21,186 bases of DNA from Basidiobolus ranarum (lineage: Eukaryota; Basidiobolomycota; Basidiobolomycetes; Basidiobolales), in the NCBI GenBank assembly GCA_040143965.1, contig JASJQH010007087.1, positions 1 through 21,186 of the forward strand, written 5' to 3'. The notes under the pieces are model-generated. The model worked only from the letters and a program-made list of their open reading frames with translations. It was not told the origin of the DNA and did not search any database. The position numbers and the translations under genes were made by a program. Below, in pieces: positions 1 to 11,228 of this stretch. The first letter of the stretch is position 1, and each line of letters opens with the position of its first letter.

Positions 1-1063
1 ATGGTTTCCAAATTTTCACCAAGATATAATTCGTATCCATGATGTTCCAATATAAGACTTAACATTATTAAACCTGAACCCTGAACCTCGTCTACAAAAA
101 CAAACGCCGGGATGTACTGATCAGCTAGTGCCAAATGGAGATTCCAACCTAGCCTTTCAACGATGAAATCTTATGACACTGAATCGTTTTAGTTACGCTG
201 ACGCTGTGCTGGCAATCACTGGATCCAATGTAATCCTTCTTTTCAGGTATTTGCGCTAATATATTTATACAGGGCCACTGCAAGATCAACGAAGATCACC
301 TCAAAGTTGCGCTTGCTGATTCGATCTTTCTGGAGGGATTATTAATGAATGATTGCTGTGAAACCTCTCTCGACTCGGAATATTCTGCGGAGTATTGGAA
401 ATCTTTGTAGGTTGGGTTTCATTCCTACTTGGAGAGGGCCAACAAGCTCTGACGTCATGGCTCGATCTCTGTGTGTAGTAAACGTATTTATTTGGGGAAG
501 GTTAGTGTTGACATGGCCTCACTAGTTGGCGCAGTACCGTAAGTTTCTTGGCTCAAGTTCAACGGAGCTTGCGGCACAATCATATTGATGGGTTCGAGTA
601 CTCAGGCCCACACTTGGCCCTTTTACGCAGCTAGAATATCCAAGAATGGCAACATGCTTTGCTTTGATCGGTGTTTATTAATCGCTGATTGTGGGTCAAG
701 TAGTCAACCAATACGTCCCTGCCCAATCACCATGAATGTTGTTAATGGATTAGCCATTTATGTCAGGTACTTCCCGTCACTAATTTAGGGCCAATTTAGA
801 AATAGGCATTAAATAGAATCCTAGAGCTTGGGCGATGCAATCACGTAAACAGTAGTATAGTAAAGGATACGAATCTGGAAAATCGCATGAATTTCTAGAA
901 ACGAACGGTGTAGGCGAAGACAGTCAATCAGCGAATCAGTAGCTAAAAGGTTATAGTTACTGTGCCTGTATAGCTATTGTTCTGCTACCTCTCATCCTTA
1001 CGCTTGCATATCGATTGTAATTGACATGAATGGCGTGGCTGACCATGCCAATCAAGTAAGATG
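1..1063. other. Intergenic stretch, no gene recognised
   Basis: I find no reading frame here that resembles a known protein; open frames are short (up to about 65 codons) and without recognisable motifs. It contains one perfect CRE-type palindrome (450-457). A weak tRNA-like A box/B box pair near 527 and 591 does not fold into a cloverleaf. The stretch may hold distal regulatory DNA of the downstream kinase gene, or decayed repeats that I cannot identify by eye. Confidence 0.6.
450..457. promoter_or_regulatory. CRE-like palindrome TGACGTCA (distal)
   Basis: This is a perfect 8-bp palindrome TGACGTCA, the binding site of CREB/ATF-type bZIP factors (in fungi the Sko1/Atf1 class). It lies about 1.2 kb upstream of the kinase start codon. 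A second identical site lies at 1408-1415. A function is inferred only; one 8-mer can occur by chance in a window of this size. Confidence 0.3.
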
Positions 1064-1652
1064 GGCTTGTGTATTGGTTACTATTGGAGTTATATTTAAT
1101 TTCGTGTCACTTTAATAGGTTGCCGTTGTGGGTAAGTGTACTGGATCCGGCTCTGACCACAGTGGGCTTGTTTAGAACTACAACCAGATCTTAATTTAGA
1201 ATCACATTCTAACTTTAAGCTGGTTTGCCGTTCACTCGCCTCACCTCCCCTCCCCTTCTCAAGCTCGAAGTTCTCTCTTTCTCCAGTGGGAATTTCGAAT
1301 CAACCTTCTTTATCTTTGTGTATCCTGCTCTCCTACTTTTATTTTTGCGCCTTTTAATTTCCTTGATACCTTTAACTAAACCTTTCACATTTTCCCAAAG
1401 ATACAGTTGACGTCACTTAATTTTGAACCTCACCTGTTGCTCAGTCGACGTTTTTAAACCTTCGTTTTTGATATTTCTATTAACCGAGCTTTGTGTGCCT
1501 CACGTCTCTCTTTCTCTAAAACACTAACCCCTAATTGTTCACTTTCTTATTTACTACTAAAAATACTTTTCGAGTCTTTCATTTCACAAAAACCAGCATA
1601 TCAACTTCAATTCACAATATCGTTCTCTCCTCAGTTGCTTCTCTTCAACCCT
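1064..1652 (+). promoter_or_regulatory. Pyrimidine-rich, ATG-free promoter/leader of the kinase gene
   Basis: No ATG occurs on the + strand between the ATG at 1061 and the proposed kinase start at 1653, a run of 589 nt. From about 1220 the strand is rich in C and T, as is common in fungal promoters and 5' leaders. The first ATG met by a ribosome scanning this leader is the one at 1653, which supports the chosen start. The transcription start site cannot be placed from sequence alone. Confidence 0.55.
1408..1415. promoter_or_regulatory. CRE-like palindrome TGACGTCA (proximal)
   Basis: This perfect TGACGTCA palindrome sits 238 nt upstream of the kinase start codon inside the pyrimidine-rich leader. 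It matches the CREB/ATF bZIP consensus. Its position in the promoter of a signalling kinase is suggestive, but binding is not shown. Confidence 0.4.
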
Positions 1653-3654
<2,002 letters not shown>

Positions 3655-5167
3655 AGGGTGGATCTCTCTTGATAATCACCTTCAATCGGCATTTTACCCT
3701 CACTGTACTTGTTGGTCTGTATTATTTTAATCTACTCTCTCCCTTCCCTCCCATCAAATCCATGGGTTGGAAATCTCCGAAAACTTGCACTCTCGCTTCC
3801 CCTACACCTTAGTATTATGGTCTCTCTGGTCGTATTTCCATACACTCTCTTAATATTTGCCAGTGAGAAAGAAACCACTAGTTTAACCTCTATAATTTTG
3901 TCCTATCTACGACTTTCCCATCCATCTTAACCACATTTTCTACATTAAACCTAACGAAAAATATTCCATCTGAAATGAATGCATGAATAGTGAAAGATAC
4001 AATGGAGATATAGTCACACCAGATTCACACAGCATTGGAACACATCTCAACTCTTGATCACGGTACATCTCAAGGAGGTGCTGTATCCAAATCCCGCATC
4101 TAACCATCTGGTTTCACTCTAGAACCTTGATAGTACTCCAGATCTCTCGATGGTTGTAGAGGGTACAACAGAAGGGATTCGATGGAACGCTCACCTCTAC
4201 CGTCACTCATTAATATTTACTTTAATCGCATTAAAGCTACACCATATTGGGGGGGGAAGATGTAAATAGAAATGAAGTTGGTGACGTTTTTCACTATCCA
4301 TTGGTTTAGCCACTTGGTCTATGTTGATAATTTGTTCCCATAATGATCCATGAATATTGATAAATATTCACCCACACCAAAAATGGTATCCCCTTGATTT
4401 GAACCGTTCACTGGTGTACGGTCTTAAAGGATACTTTAAATTGGACCACTCGTGGTAGGATATGAAATGTTTGGGACTCAATCACAACTCGGGCTAGTTT
4501 CAAGTGTCGGTATCTGGAGAGGTATCCCAATGTCTTCACCCCAATTCTAACTTTAGATCTAGTACCCTGACAATAGCTGTTTCAACTGGTCATACTCGGG
4601 TTGTGTCAGTGTGAAGGATGTAAAACTAACTAAAATTTAGAGTCACATTAGTATTTATACTTAAGCTTACTTCACGTCATCCATCCTATATCTACTCTTT
4701 AGAAATCAAATCGTACTAAATTTTAAACATGGGGAATATGTGTCTCTCTCACACAGTACAATCCTATCAATAGGTGTAACAGTGATACTCTTTCAATGGG
4801 CCCAACTGATTCTTATCGAGATGGATTATTTTAGTGGGTCAGGAATAGGAGAGTAATTCAACCAATTATGGACGCCTCATCCATTCTGTAGTACGGATAC
4901 ACAAAGCTACCCAAATAAAAGTAAAAACCCAAATGTTACAACTAATTCGGTTTGGCTCATATGGAATGTAAATTATCCACAACGATGAGGAATACTAATT
5001 ATTGAACTTCCTCAGCTCTGTATATTACATGGACACTGATTAGTAGGTGAATATCCTATTTCCAAACTACAATATAGTAATACAACTATATGGATGAAAT
5101 AAAAGGAGCCAAGGCCAAATAGACTATTGTACAGCACTTCGATTCAACACAAACAGGCGAAACTATC
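3655..5167. other. Gene-free stretch downstream of the kinase
   Basis: I see no coding region here. The first 250 nt are pyrimidine-rich and probably include the 3' UTR of the kinase, although no AATAAA lies close to the stop. A run of eight G is at 4249-4256. The remainder is AT-rich, with no recognisable gene, RNA or transposase fragment. Confidence 0.6.
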
Positions 5168-5462
5168 TGTTGGAAGTGGTGTGGAGAACTAGAAGAATTG
5201 GCTGTTTTCACTTATTGATTAATTGAGTAGGAAGTAGACACTTGTAGTTTTATCAAGAGACAAGCAAGCAGACATGTAGAATTTGTTAGGGATAGTACCA
5301 GGAACATGTGTACAAAGTTTGGGGCCTCTGGGATAAGTTTAAAAAAATCTATATATCTTGATAACTCTTGAGAATAGTGGGTATATCTTAGTGAAATATG
5401 GAGTAACTAAATACTAAGCTATATATGCCTATTTAGATGCTTAGGCTATGCTAGTTGCAACA
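5168..5462 (+). repeat. LTR-like dispersed repeat, copy A (probable solo LTR)
   Basis: This 295-bp segment begins TGTTGGAAGTGG and ends TTGCAACA, so it has TG...CA ends with TGTTG/CAACA inverted termini as in retrotransposon LTRs. It is flanked by near-identical pentamers CTATC (5163-5167) and CTAGC (5463-5467), which could be a decayed target-site duplication. Shared internal blocks with copies B and C include a TTTTCACTTATTGATT-like block, CAGGAACATGTG, AGTTTGGGGC and ACTAAATACTAAGCTATATA. It holds no coding sequence. That it is repeated is seen directly; the LTR identity is inference. Confidence 0.8.
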
Positions 5463-5884
5463 CTAGCTGTATGTATTAGAATATCAATTTGGTAGTTATC
5501 TTGCCTTGTTGAGGCAGTTAGTAATATTCCTATTACCTGCAGAACACTAACGCAGCTAGCTATTCTATGACATCACTAAGCTTTCTGTAGGAAATTGGCT
5601 AAATGAAAAAATGATTTTATTGATTATTGATGCATATATTGAGGTGGTTGAGTGTAGTAATCCTGGTAAATTGAATTCACACAAGAAGTCATACCATAGG
5701 TGAATAGATTGAGGTGAATAAGAAGAGCTTGACATATATTGATGGTAGGTTGCTATGGGTTGATTTTGAATGCTATCTTAAGCATTAGCATCAGAGTATA
5801 ACCAAAAATCCATCTCTTCTGACCTGTCCAAGATAAATCTAGTATTTTAATCATCAGTATGCTTGTAGAATTCCATGTAATAGT
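5463..5884. other. Spacer between inverted LTR-like copies A and B
   Basis: This is about 420 bp of AT-rich DNA between the two inverted repeat copies. I find no open frame of note and no gag/pol-like motif. It may be unrelated flanking DNA or the decayed interior of a rearranged element. Confidence 0.5.
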
Positions 5885-6212
5885 TGTCGAAATTAGCATT
5901 CCCTAAGCACCAATATAGTCCTATATAGCTTAGTATTTCGTTATCTTATATTTCACCAAGATATTACCCATTATTCTTATGAGGAATTTACTTAGAATAT
6001 TGACACCTACTTAAAGTTCTCAGGTGTATAGATTTTTTAAACTTGTGCTAGAAGCCCCAAACTTTGCACACATATTTCTGAGACCTTCCTTAACGCATTC
6101 TACATGTTAGTTTGTTTACATCTTGACAAAACTATAAATATCAACTTTCTACTTAATAAGTTAATATGTGAAAACCACCAACTTCTCTATTTTCCCCAAA
6201 CCACTTCCAACA
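5885..6212 (-). repeat. LTR-like dispersed repeat, copy B (inverted relative to A)
   Basis: Read on the minus strand, this copy starts TGTTGGAAGTGGTTTGG at 6212 and ends near 5885 with AATTTCGACA. It matches copy C along its whole length, including CTTCTAGCACAAGTT, ATAATGGGTAATATCTTGG and AAATACTAAGCTATATA. The match continues about 20 bp past the TG end (6213-6234), where copy C has the same sequence. No target-site duplication is visible. Confidence 0.85.
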
Positions 6213-6843
6213 GGCTCGCAAAATACTTTAACAATAGTAAGTTCATATTCTACTATGATTCCGTAGTTAAAGCACATGTTAAGCATCAATACTGAAATGT
6301 CAAACAAATAATCCAGACAGGTTGTATTTAATAGCACTCGTTCCGTCTAGCCTGAGTTATCGGTGCAGATAGAGCAAAATCACTTATATTATGATATTAC
6401 ACACCCAATAAAACGGAACAACCAGTTGCACAAAATGAATGAGTTGAATTTTGGATTAACTAATGTCAACATCATCATTGAATGATATTCGCATGTGCAA
6501 GAACCGCACCTCACCATCTCTCTATGGCACTTACTCACTATTACAATAATACTCGAATGAATTCTTAAAACATCATAGTCGGGAATGTTGAGCCAGTATA
6601 GTGAGCCAGTTCTTCTATTAGGAAGATATAGTTCACGATGGTTTAGGCTCTTCACAAGGTCTAAAATGGGAAAGTGCAAGGTCATCCAAAAGAGAGCATA
6701 CTTTTATTCAAATAAAATCGAATTAACCAAAGTAATAAGATGAATTTGAATGGACCTTGTCAATATCTAGGAAAGTGATTCAAATGGAAAAGATTTAACC
6801 CGATATTTCTTCATCCCCTTCTTCATATTACGTTAGGTAATAC
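6213..6843. other. Gene-free stretch between repeat copy B and eL36
   Basis: The first ~22 bp continue the homology of copy B with copy C. Open frames on either strand are short and motif-free. The right part, next to the eL36 stop codon, should hold that gene's 3' UTR on the minus strand. Confidence 0.55.
6703..6708 (-). terminator. Candidate polyadenylation signal of eL36
   Basis: TTTATT on the + strand reads AATAAA on the minus strand, about 135 nt downstream of the eL36 stop codon. Fungal poly(A) signals are loose, so this is only a plausible site. Confidence 0.35.
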
Positions 6844-7260
6844 TTAATGGGCACGACGAGATTCAGCGATGACGTTGGACATCTCCTCAACCTTGGCCTT
6901 AGCACGGATGAATGTACCGAGTCTCTTCTTGGCGAGCTTACGAGCACGCTTATCTTTAGAGTTCTTCAACAATTCAAGAATACGACGTTCATAAGGAGCG
7001 AAACCAGCTACTTCGCGGACAATCTCACGAACGAACTTGACACGGTTGGAGGCAACCTAAATTGAAACAAAACCATTCCCTCGATTATTACCAAAATTCA
7101 TAGTGACCATCCGATGGAATCCAATAAATTTCTTGGATCCATCCATTAGATTTCTACTTACACCTTTCTTGTGGGAAGGCTTGACCTTCAATTCACGACG
7201 AGTGGTGATATGTCCCTTGTTGGCACCTGCAATAATACCCGATCTAGGAGCGACGGCCAT
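6844..7260 (-). CDS. RPL36: Large-subunit ribosomal protein eL36
   Basis: Two exons on the minus strand, 7260-7162 and 7056-6844, with one 105-nt GT-AG intron in phase 0 after codon 33. The product is 103 residues, the usual length of eL36, a component of the 60S ribosomal subunit. Family hallmarks are GANKGH near the N-terminus, the block [18 protein letters not shown] in the middle, and [13 protein letters not shown] towards the C-terminus, ending in RRAH. The protein is very basic, as expected for an rRNA-binding protein. An early intron is common in fungal ribosomal protein genes. The upstream region holds a palindrome/E-box cluster at 7343-7364. Identity is essentially certain. Confidence 0.97.
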
Positions 7261-7342
7261 CTTTGAAAATGAACAAAAATGAAAGAAACGAGAGAAAGAG
7301 ATATTTTCAATCGCACTCGACTCATAATACCGTGACCTACAT

Positions 7343-7364
7343 GGTCCCGGGACCTGTCACGTGA
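7343..7364. promoter_or_regulatory. Palindrome GGTCCCGGGACC next to a TCACGTGA E-box in the eL36 upstream region
   Basis: A perfect 12-bp palindrome occupies 7343-7354 and a perfect 8-bp palindrome containing CACGTG lies two bases away at 7357-7364. The pair lies about 83-104 bp upstream of the eL36 start and about 100 bp upstream of the divergent ATG at 7466. CACGTG is the core of bHLH sites such as Cbf1/Myc types. A role in a shared promoter is inferred from position and symmetry. Confidence 0.5.
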
Positions 7365-7465
7365 ATCGAAAGGGAATTCTAAATTCACCATCTCAGTTGA
7401 TTACATTCGTGATTAAGCTGGGGATATTTTCAGAACGATACCCTATTAATAGCTAACCTTGACCA

Positions 7466-8104
7466 ATGGCACTTCCCGAAGCCCCACACCCGAAAATAGA
7501 ATATTTTAAGGAATATGAATTGATGGCTCATCTTGTTGCTCAACTCATATGGCAAGAAATGGCGGGAATCAAGGCAAGTCCTATGCTGCATCCAATCAAC
7601 ACCACTGAATATCGATCCCTGTAGATGGATGGGTGTGGAATTGGCTCAATAGAGTGGGGATTCATTTAACACTTTAATCAGCATGTACTAATCTAGAAAG
7701 AGGACTCGGTCACGGAATCTACGAAGAGGATGATTAGTTCACATGTATGAAATATACAGGTCTTTTATTCGATTCAGGTCAGCATTATTGGTGTGAATGG
7801 ATAGAGTACATTTGATGTTATAGATTAGCATAACCATAATTTCGGAATGGTGGACTGGAATCAGGTTAATAATGATTGGGAAGTTGCTCAAGGTCTACGA
7901 GAGATGTGGGTGATTGGGCAGTTGATTATTACAGTGAAAATACCCTTGGATTATGTGGAAAAATTGAGAAGTGGGCAAATAAATTATGTGGATAAGGACT
8001 TTACACTTACAAAGTGTAGAACAAAATCAAAATGGGTGTGCAGGTGTGAGGGTGGGACTGAAGATGGGGCTTTAGATCGGAATTGGTCCGACAATTTGAG
8101 TTAG
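7466..8104 (+). CDS. Tentative hypothetical gene, divergent from eL36
   Basis: I do not recognise the product. The model is exons 7466-7573, 7697-7744 and 7829-8104, all joined in phase 0, giving about 143 residues. The first exon begins MALPEAPHPKIEYFKEYELM and looks protein-like. It ends at AAG followed by GCAAGT, the classic sequence of a GC-AG intron donor. The second intron runs from GTATGA to ATTAG. The last exon includes DWNQVNNDWEVAQGLREMW and PLDYVEKLRSGQINYVD, rich in Trp, Asp and Asn and not low-complexity. Weak points are the 123-nt first intron, a poor branch-point position, and no known family. The 3' end overlaps the convergent gene by 33 bp. It could be a real small gene, a gene remnant, or chance. 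Confidence 0.35.
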
Positions 8105-9530
8105 TCCCGAGCTCTGTTTAACTTTGGTATCGAAGGTCTCTGCTTTGATAATATTCATGGATACAAGATCCAAGTAGGAGACCAGGTTATGGGCAGTCAC
8201 CTCGTCGCCATTGTCGGGAAGAGGGATAGGACTAGCTTTGTCCTGCACCTCTACACTCCACTGAATATATTCTTGCCATTGTCCGCTTTCGAACTTCTCC
8301 CGTGGCATTTCTAAGCACCTTCCATGCTTCTTCATCATCTTCAACAATCCAGGCTCTTCAATGAATTGCGGTCTACTGACGTAAAGGAAAGGCTTCTTAT
8401 GTGCGATGCATTCAGAACAAGTACCATAGCCCTAAATCATTTCGATAGAAAACACCGTTAGTACTAATAGATCGAAGGTATACAGGAACAGAATCACTTA
8501 CCAATTTACCCAACACTGCATCTGCTGCATCAGTAAGGTCAGGGACAAAAGAATTTGTACCGGCATCGTAGAAATTAGCTGGTAATGAGTTTGGAGGTAA
8601 CCTCAGACCACAGACAATGCCAATCCAGCCATCAGGTAAAGAGTCCTTCAGCGCTTCTTTCTCCATGTTCTGACCACCAAATGACACTAACAGTACTTTT
8701 TTGGTGCGAATCAAACTATCGGGTATCCCTAAACCAGACAGCACTTCATGACGTGGAGTGACTGCCTTTCGAACTACCAATGGTACATCCACTATTACGT
8801 TGGGTCGGCTCAACCCATTGTCGATGAATCGCCAATTTCCGTCGAACGATGGGATGGGAATATGTCCGGGCAGACGGAATAGTACATCAGCTTTCTTGTA
8901 ATCCTCTACTGCTATCCGAACCAGCTCTCCAATGGTTTGATCCAACTCATCCCCTTCGCGCAACCACTCATATACCATATCGAAAGTGAAGTTACTAATG
9001 ATACATGTGGGGATATTTAAGGTAGATGCAGCGGCACTAGAATTCATACATATTAGCTTTATCCTCATTTCAATACGAGTGAGAATAGGCTTACCATGGA
9101 ATAAATGGAGCGTCCACTAGGACACATTGAGCACCTACCGATTTCAACCAAATGGCTTCTGATTCGATGATACTCTCTCTCGAGTCGATTAGAGATTTGA
9201 GATCCTCAATGGTTTTTTGACGGTCAACAACGTAAGGCAATGGCTGGGCAACAGTAGAATCTATAAGTGCGTTACGATAAACACACCGTGTGGGGGCTAA
9301 CTGTATAGTCGACTCAAAGATGAATCTCGGTGCATGTGAAATAATGTAGACTTTGTGATTACGAGGGGACGAAAGTAATCGAGATATTATTTGGCAAACT
9401 CGAGTTGCATGACCATAACCTGAAGAAAGTCGGTTAGGGAAAAGTGGAGAAAGGTGACAGCTAGACTTGACTTACCATGACCGGAGACGTAGTAGCAGAA
9501 TGTGTATGAGTAAGGTTTAGTGTTAGTCAT
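8072..9530 (-). CDS. Stand-alone GT-B-like protein related to the N-terminal domain of L-arabinokinase
   Basis: Four exons on the minus strand: 9530-9476, 9419-9095, 9036-8502, 8431-8072; introns are 56, 58 and 70 nt and the product is 424 residues. The start gives YYVSGHGYGHATRV (residues 13-26), the signature of the glycosyltransferase-like N-terminal half of plant L-arabinokinase (usually YYVTGHGFGHATR). Further matches are NIPTCIISNFTFDMVYEWL near residue 135, KVLLVSFGGQ in the middle, and LGKLGYGTCSECIAHKKPFLYVSR (about 303-326) followed by EEPGLLKMM, which correspond to the nucleotide-sugar-binding C-lobe of a GT-B fold. The GHMP kinase domain that makes up the second half of the plant enzyme is absent, and the stop codon follows directly. 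Activity is unknown; a UDP-sugar or similar ligand is inferred. Soluble, with no signal peptide seen. Confidence 0.9.
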
Positions 9531-11228
9531 GTCTCTATGAACTTTGTTGAGCACTCCAAGTATGTTGTGGAGAAGCTAAATTCGATTAGACTTGAAAAGA
9601 TGAAGGCAAAATATTCTGGGAATATAGTCCTGTCCAAAGATATTCAAAACAGCGTAAGGAGAAGAGGAATGCAGTATGGTGAAAGTTTTATGTCAACAGA
9701 GCTCAAGCAATATGGGGCTCTGAACCAACCAGATATTGTTAGAAATGCAGGAATCACAGGTTGAATTATACTGGGCACAATCTTTCCATTTATTTTCTGA
9801 AACAAATCGGATTTGATCTACTTATGAATAGATTTTCCTTAATAGTCTACATTACCTAATTATCTCTTACGCCTATTCATTAACTAGCAGTGATGGTGAT
9901 TGGCATGTCGAGACAAATCTATAACAATGTCATAGGACTAAGAATATTTATAGCTCAACTCAATCGATTAATGAACGACCATGGAGGCTACAAACGATGC
10001 ATTTAGGGTGCCTCGTCACTGTCCCAGTCTGTGACTTTCATCCGCACCACCTGTAGCTACTCCTTTCTATGGAAGAATGCTCTGACAGCTTGTGACTGAG
10101 TGTAGCAGGCTTCAGATGTAGCCAATGATTTTGTACTCAATTGGCGGATTTGCGAATTAATTAAACGGACGCCAACTCCGAACAAACATGCTTCTGGTGA
10201 TTAAACGTGCCAATTCTGCCCAGCTTCATAGATACTGGCTGAGGGTAGGCTCTCGGATCGGATGCTGGAGTGGTTCGTAGTGAGCGTACTTACCATGCAG
10301 TCCCAGAAAGGATGGCCTGACTTCGATGCTTGACTTTTTAATCATCCGAGTTTCATCTAGTACTTGAGATATGCCCCAATATTAGCACGTATCCTGTGTA
10401 GTTTTCCCCAATGGGTTGCTCATTCATGTCTCACGCGTTTCATCCCTCAACATATTCGATACGAAACCACACTACTCAATACGCCAGAATGAGAGGGTAC
10501 CTCTGTTGTTATCTCACATTGCACTTTTACGGGAATATTTCACAAGAACAACGAGGCTTTGTGTGATATAATGGAAGGATGCCCACTTCATGATCGAGAA
10601 GCACCAAGGTCCAAGTTGGGCTAGACTATTGCCGAGATAAATGTTATAGTGGCTGAGTAATATACAAACATACAGCCGTTAGAGAGGTCCAGGTTGAGTA
10701 ATAGCTTCTTGGGACCAAATCTGGCTGATTCTTGGAATTGTCCTTTGTCAGCCTATTTCGCCATCGGTAGGTGCAATGAAAACCTGCCCAATAGATCTTT
10801 CCACCATGATTACAACTAGTTCATTTGAGTGGAAGTTTAAATGTATCAGTCTGGCCTTGAAATTCATAGAAAATCGTCGGTAAGCAATTCTCTGAGTGAG
10901 AGTCAAGGTAGAAGAAAATGAGGGCTGATCGTGTTGGGTGACCATTGGCCAGACTTGATTGAGAATTGATACAGATGGTATCGCTATTTGCATGATGCTC
11001 AACAGTATACACTCCTTGCTGGTTTATTCGCGTATCAGCACCAGAAATATTTCCGAATCCCATCGGCAATCCCTTCAAATTACATTCCCAATTTTATCAG
11101 GAATATTTGATCTAGTTTTGGTGTCCCGTTGACGTTTATCATGCATGATACACTTTCATTATCCTATTTTCTCTGACCACACCTATTTGCTTAGATATTG
11201 TTAGACACTTCAAAGAATATAACCGTTT
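9531..11228. other. 1.7-kb stretch with no recognisable gene
   Basis: This holds the promoter of the minus-strand GT-B-like gene on the left and of the acetyl-CoA transporter gene on the right. A 75-codon frame at 9537-9764 (+) opens six bases from the divergent start codon but matches nothing known to me. Overlapping minus-strand frames at 10748-11078 are also unrecognised. The part around 9960-10700 is less AT-rich than its surroundings, but I find no transposon protein or terminal repeats. Confidence 0.55.

Noticed and set aside
515-610. tRNA-like segment with TGGCGCAGT (A box-like) and GGTTCGAGTAC (B box-like) and partly complementary ends
   Set aside because: The T-arm does not pair and the stems cannot be arranged as a cloverleaf with any plausible intron. 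At most it is a chance match or a very old tRNA-derived sequence.
1491-1652. Upstream in-frame extension of the kinase N-terminus
   Set aside because: The frame is open but has no ATG before 1653; only a TTG is available, which is not a likely start for a nuclear gene.
5463-5884. Spacer between the inverted repeats as the interior of a DNA transposon with copies A and B as terminal repeats
   Set aside because: No transposase-like frame, no target-site duplication outside both arms together, and copies B and C share outer flank that A lacks.
9537-9764. 75-codon + strand frame opening next to the start of the GT-B-like gene
   Set aside because: Start codons six bases apart in divergent orientation leave no room for promoters, and the protein has no recognisable features. 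Frames of this length are expected by chance.
10748-11078. Two overlapping minus-strand frames of about 85 codons
   Set aside because: They overlap each other in different frames, match no family I know, and neither has clear splice partners. Treated as chance frames.
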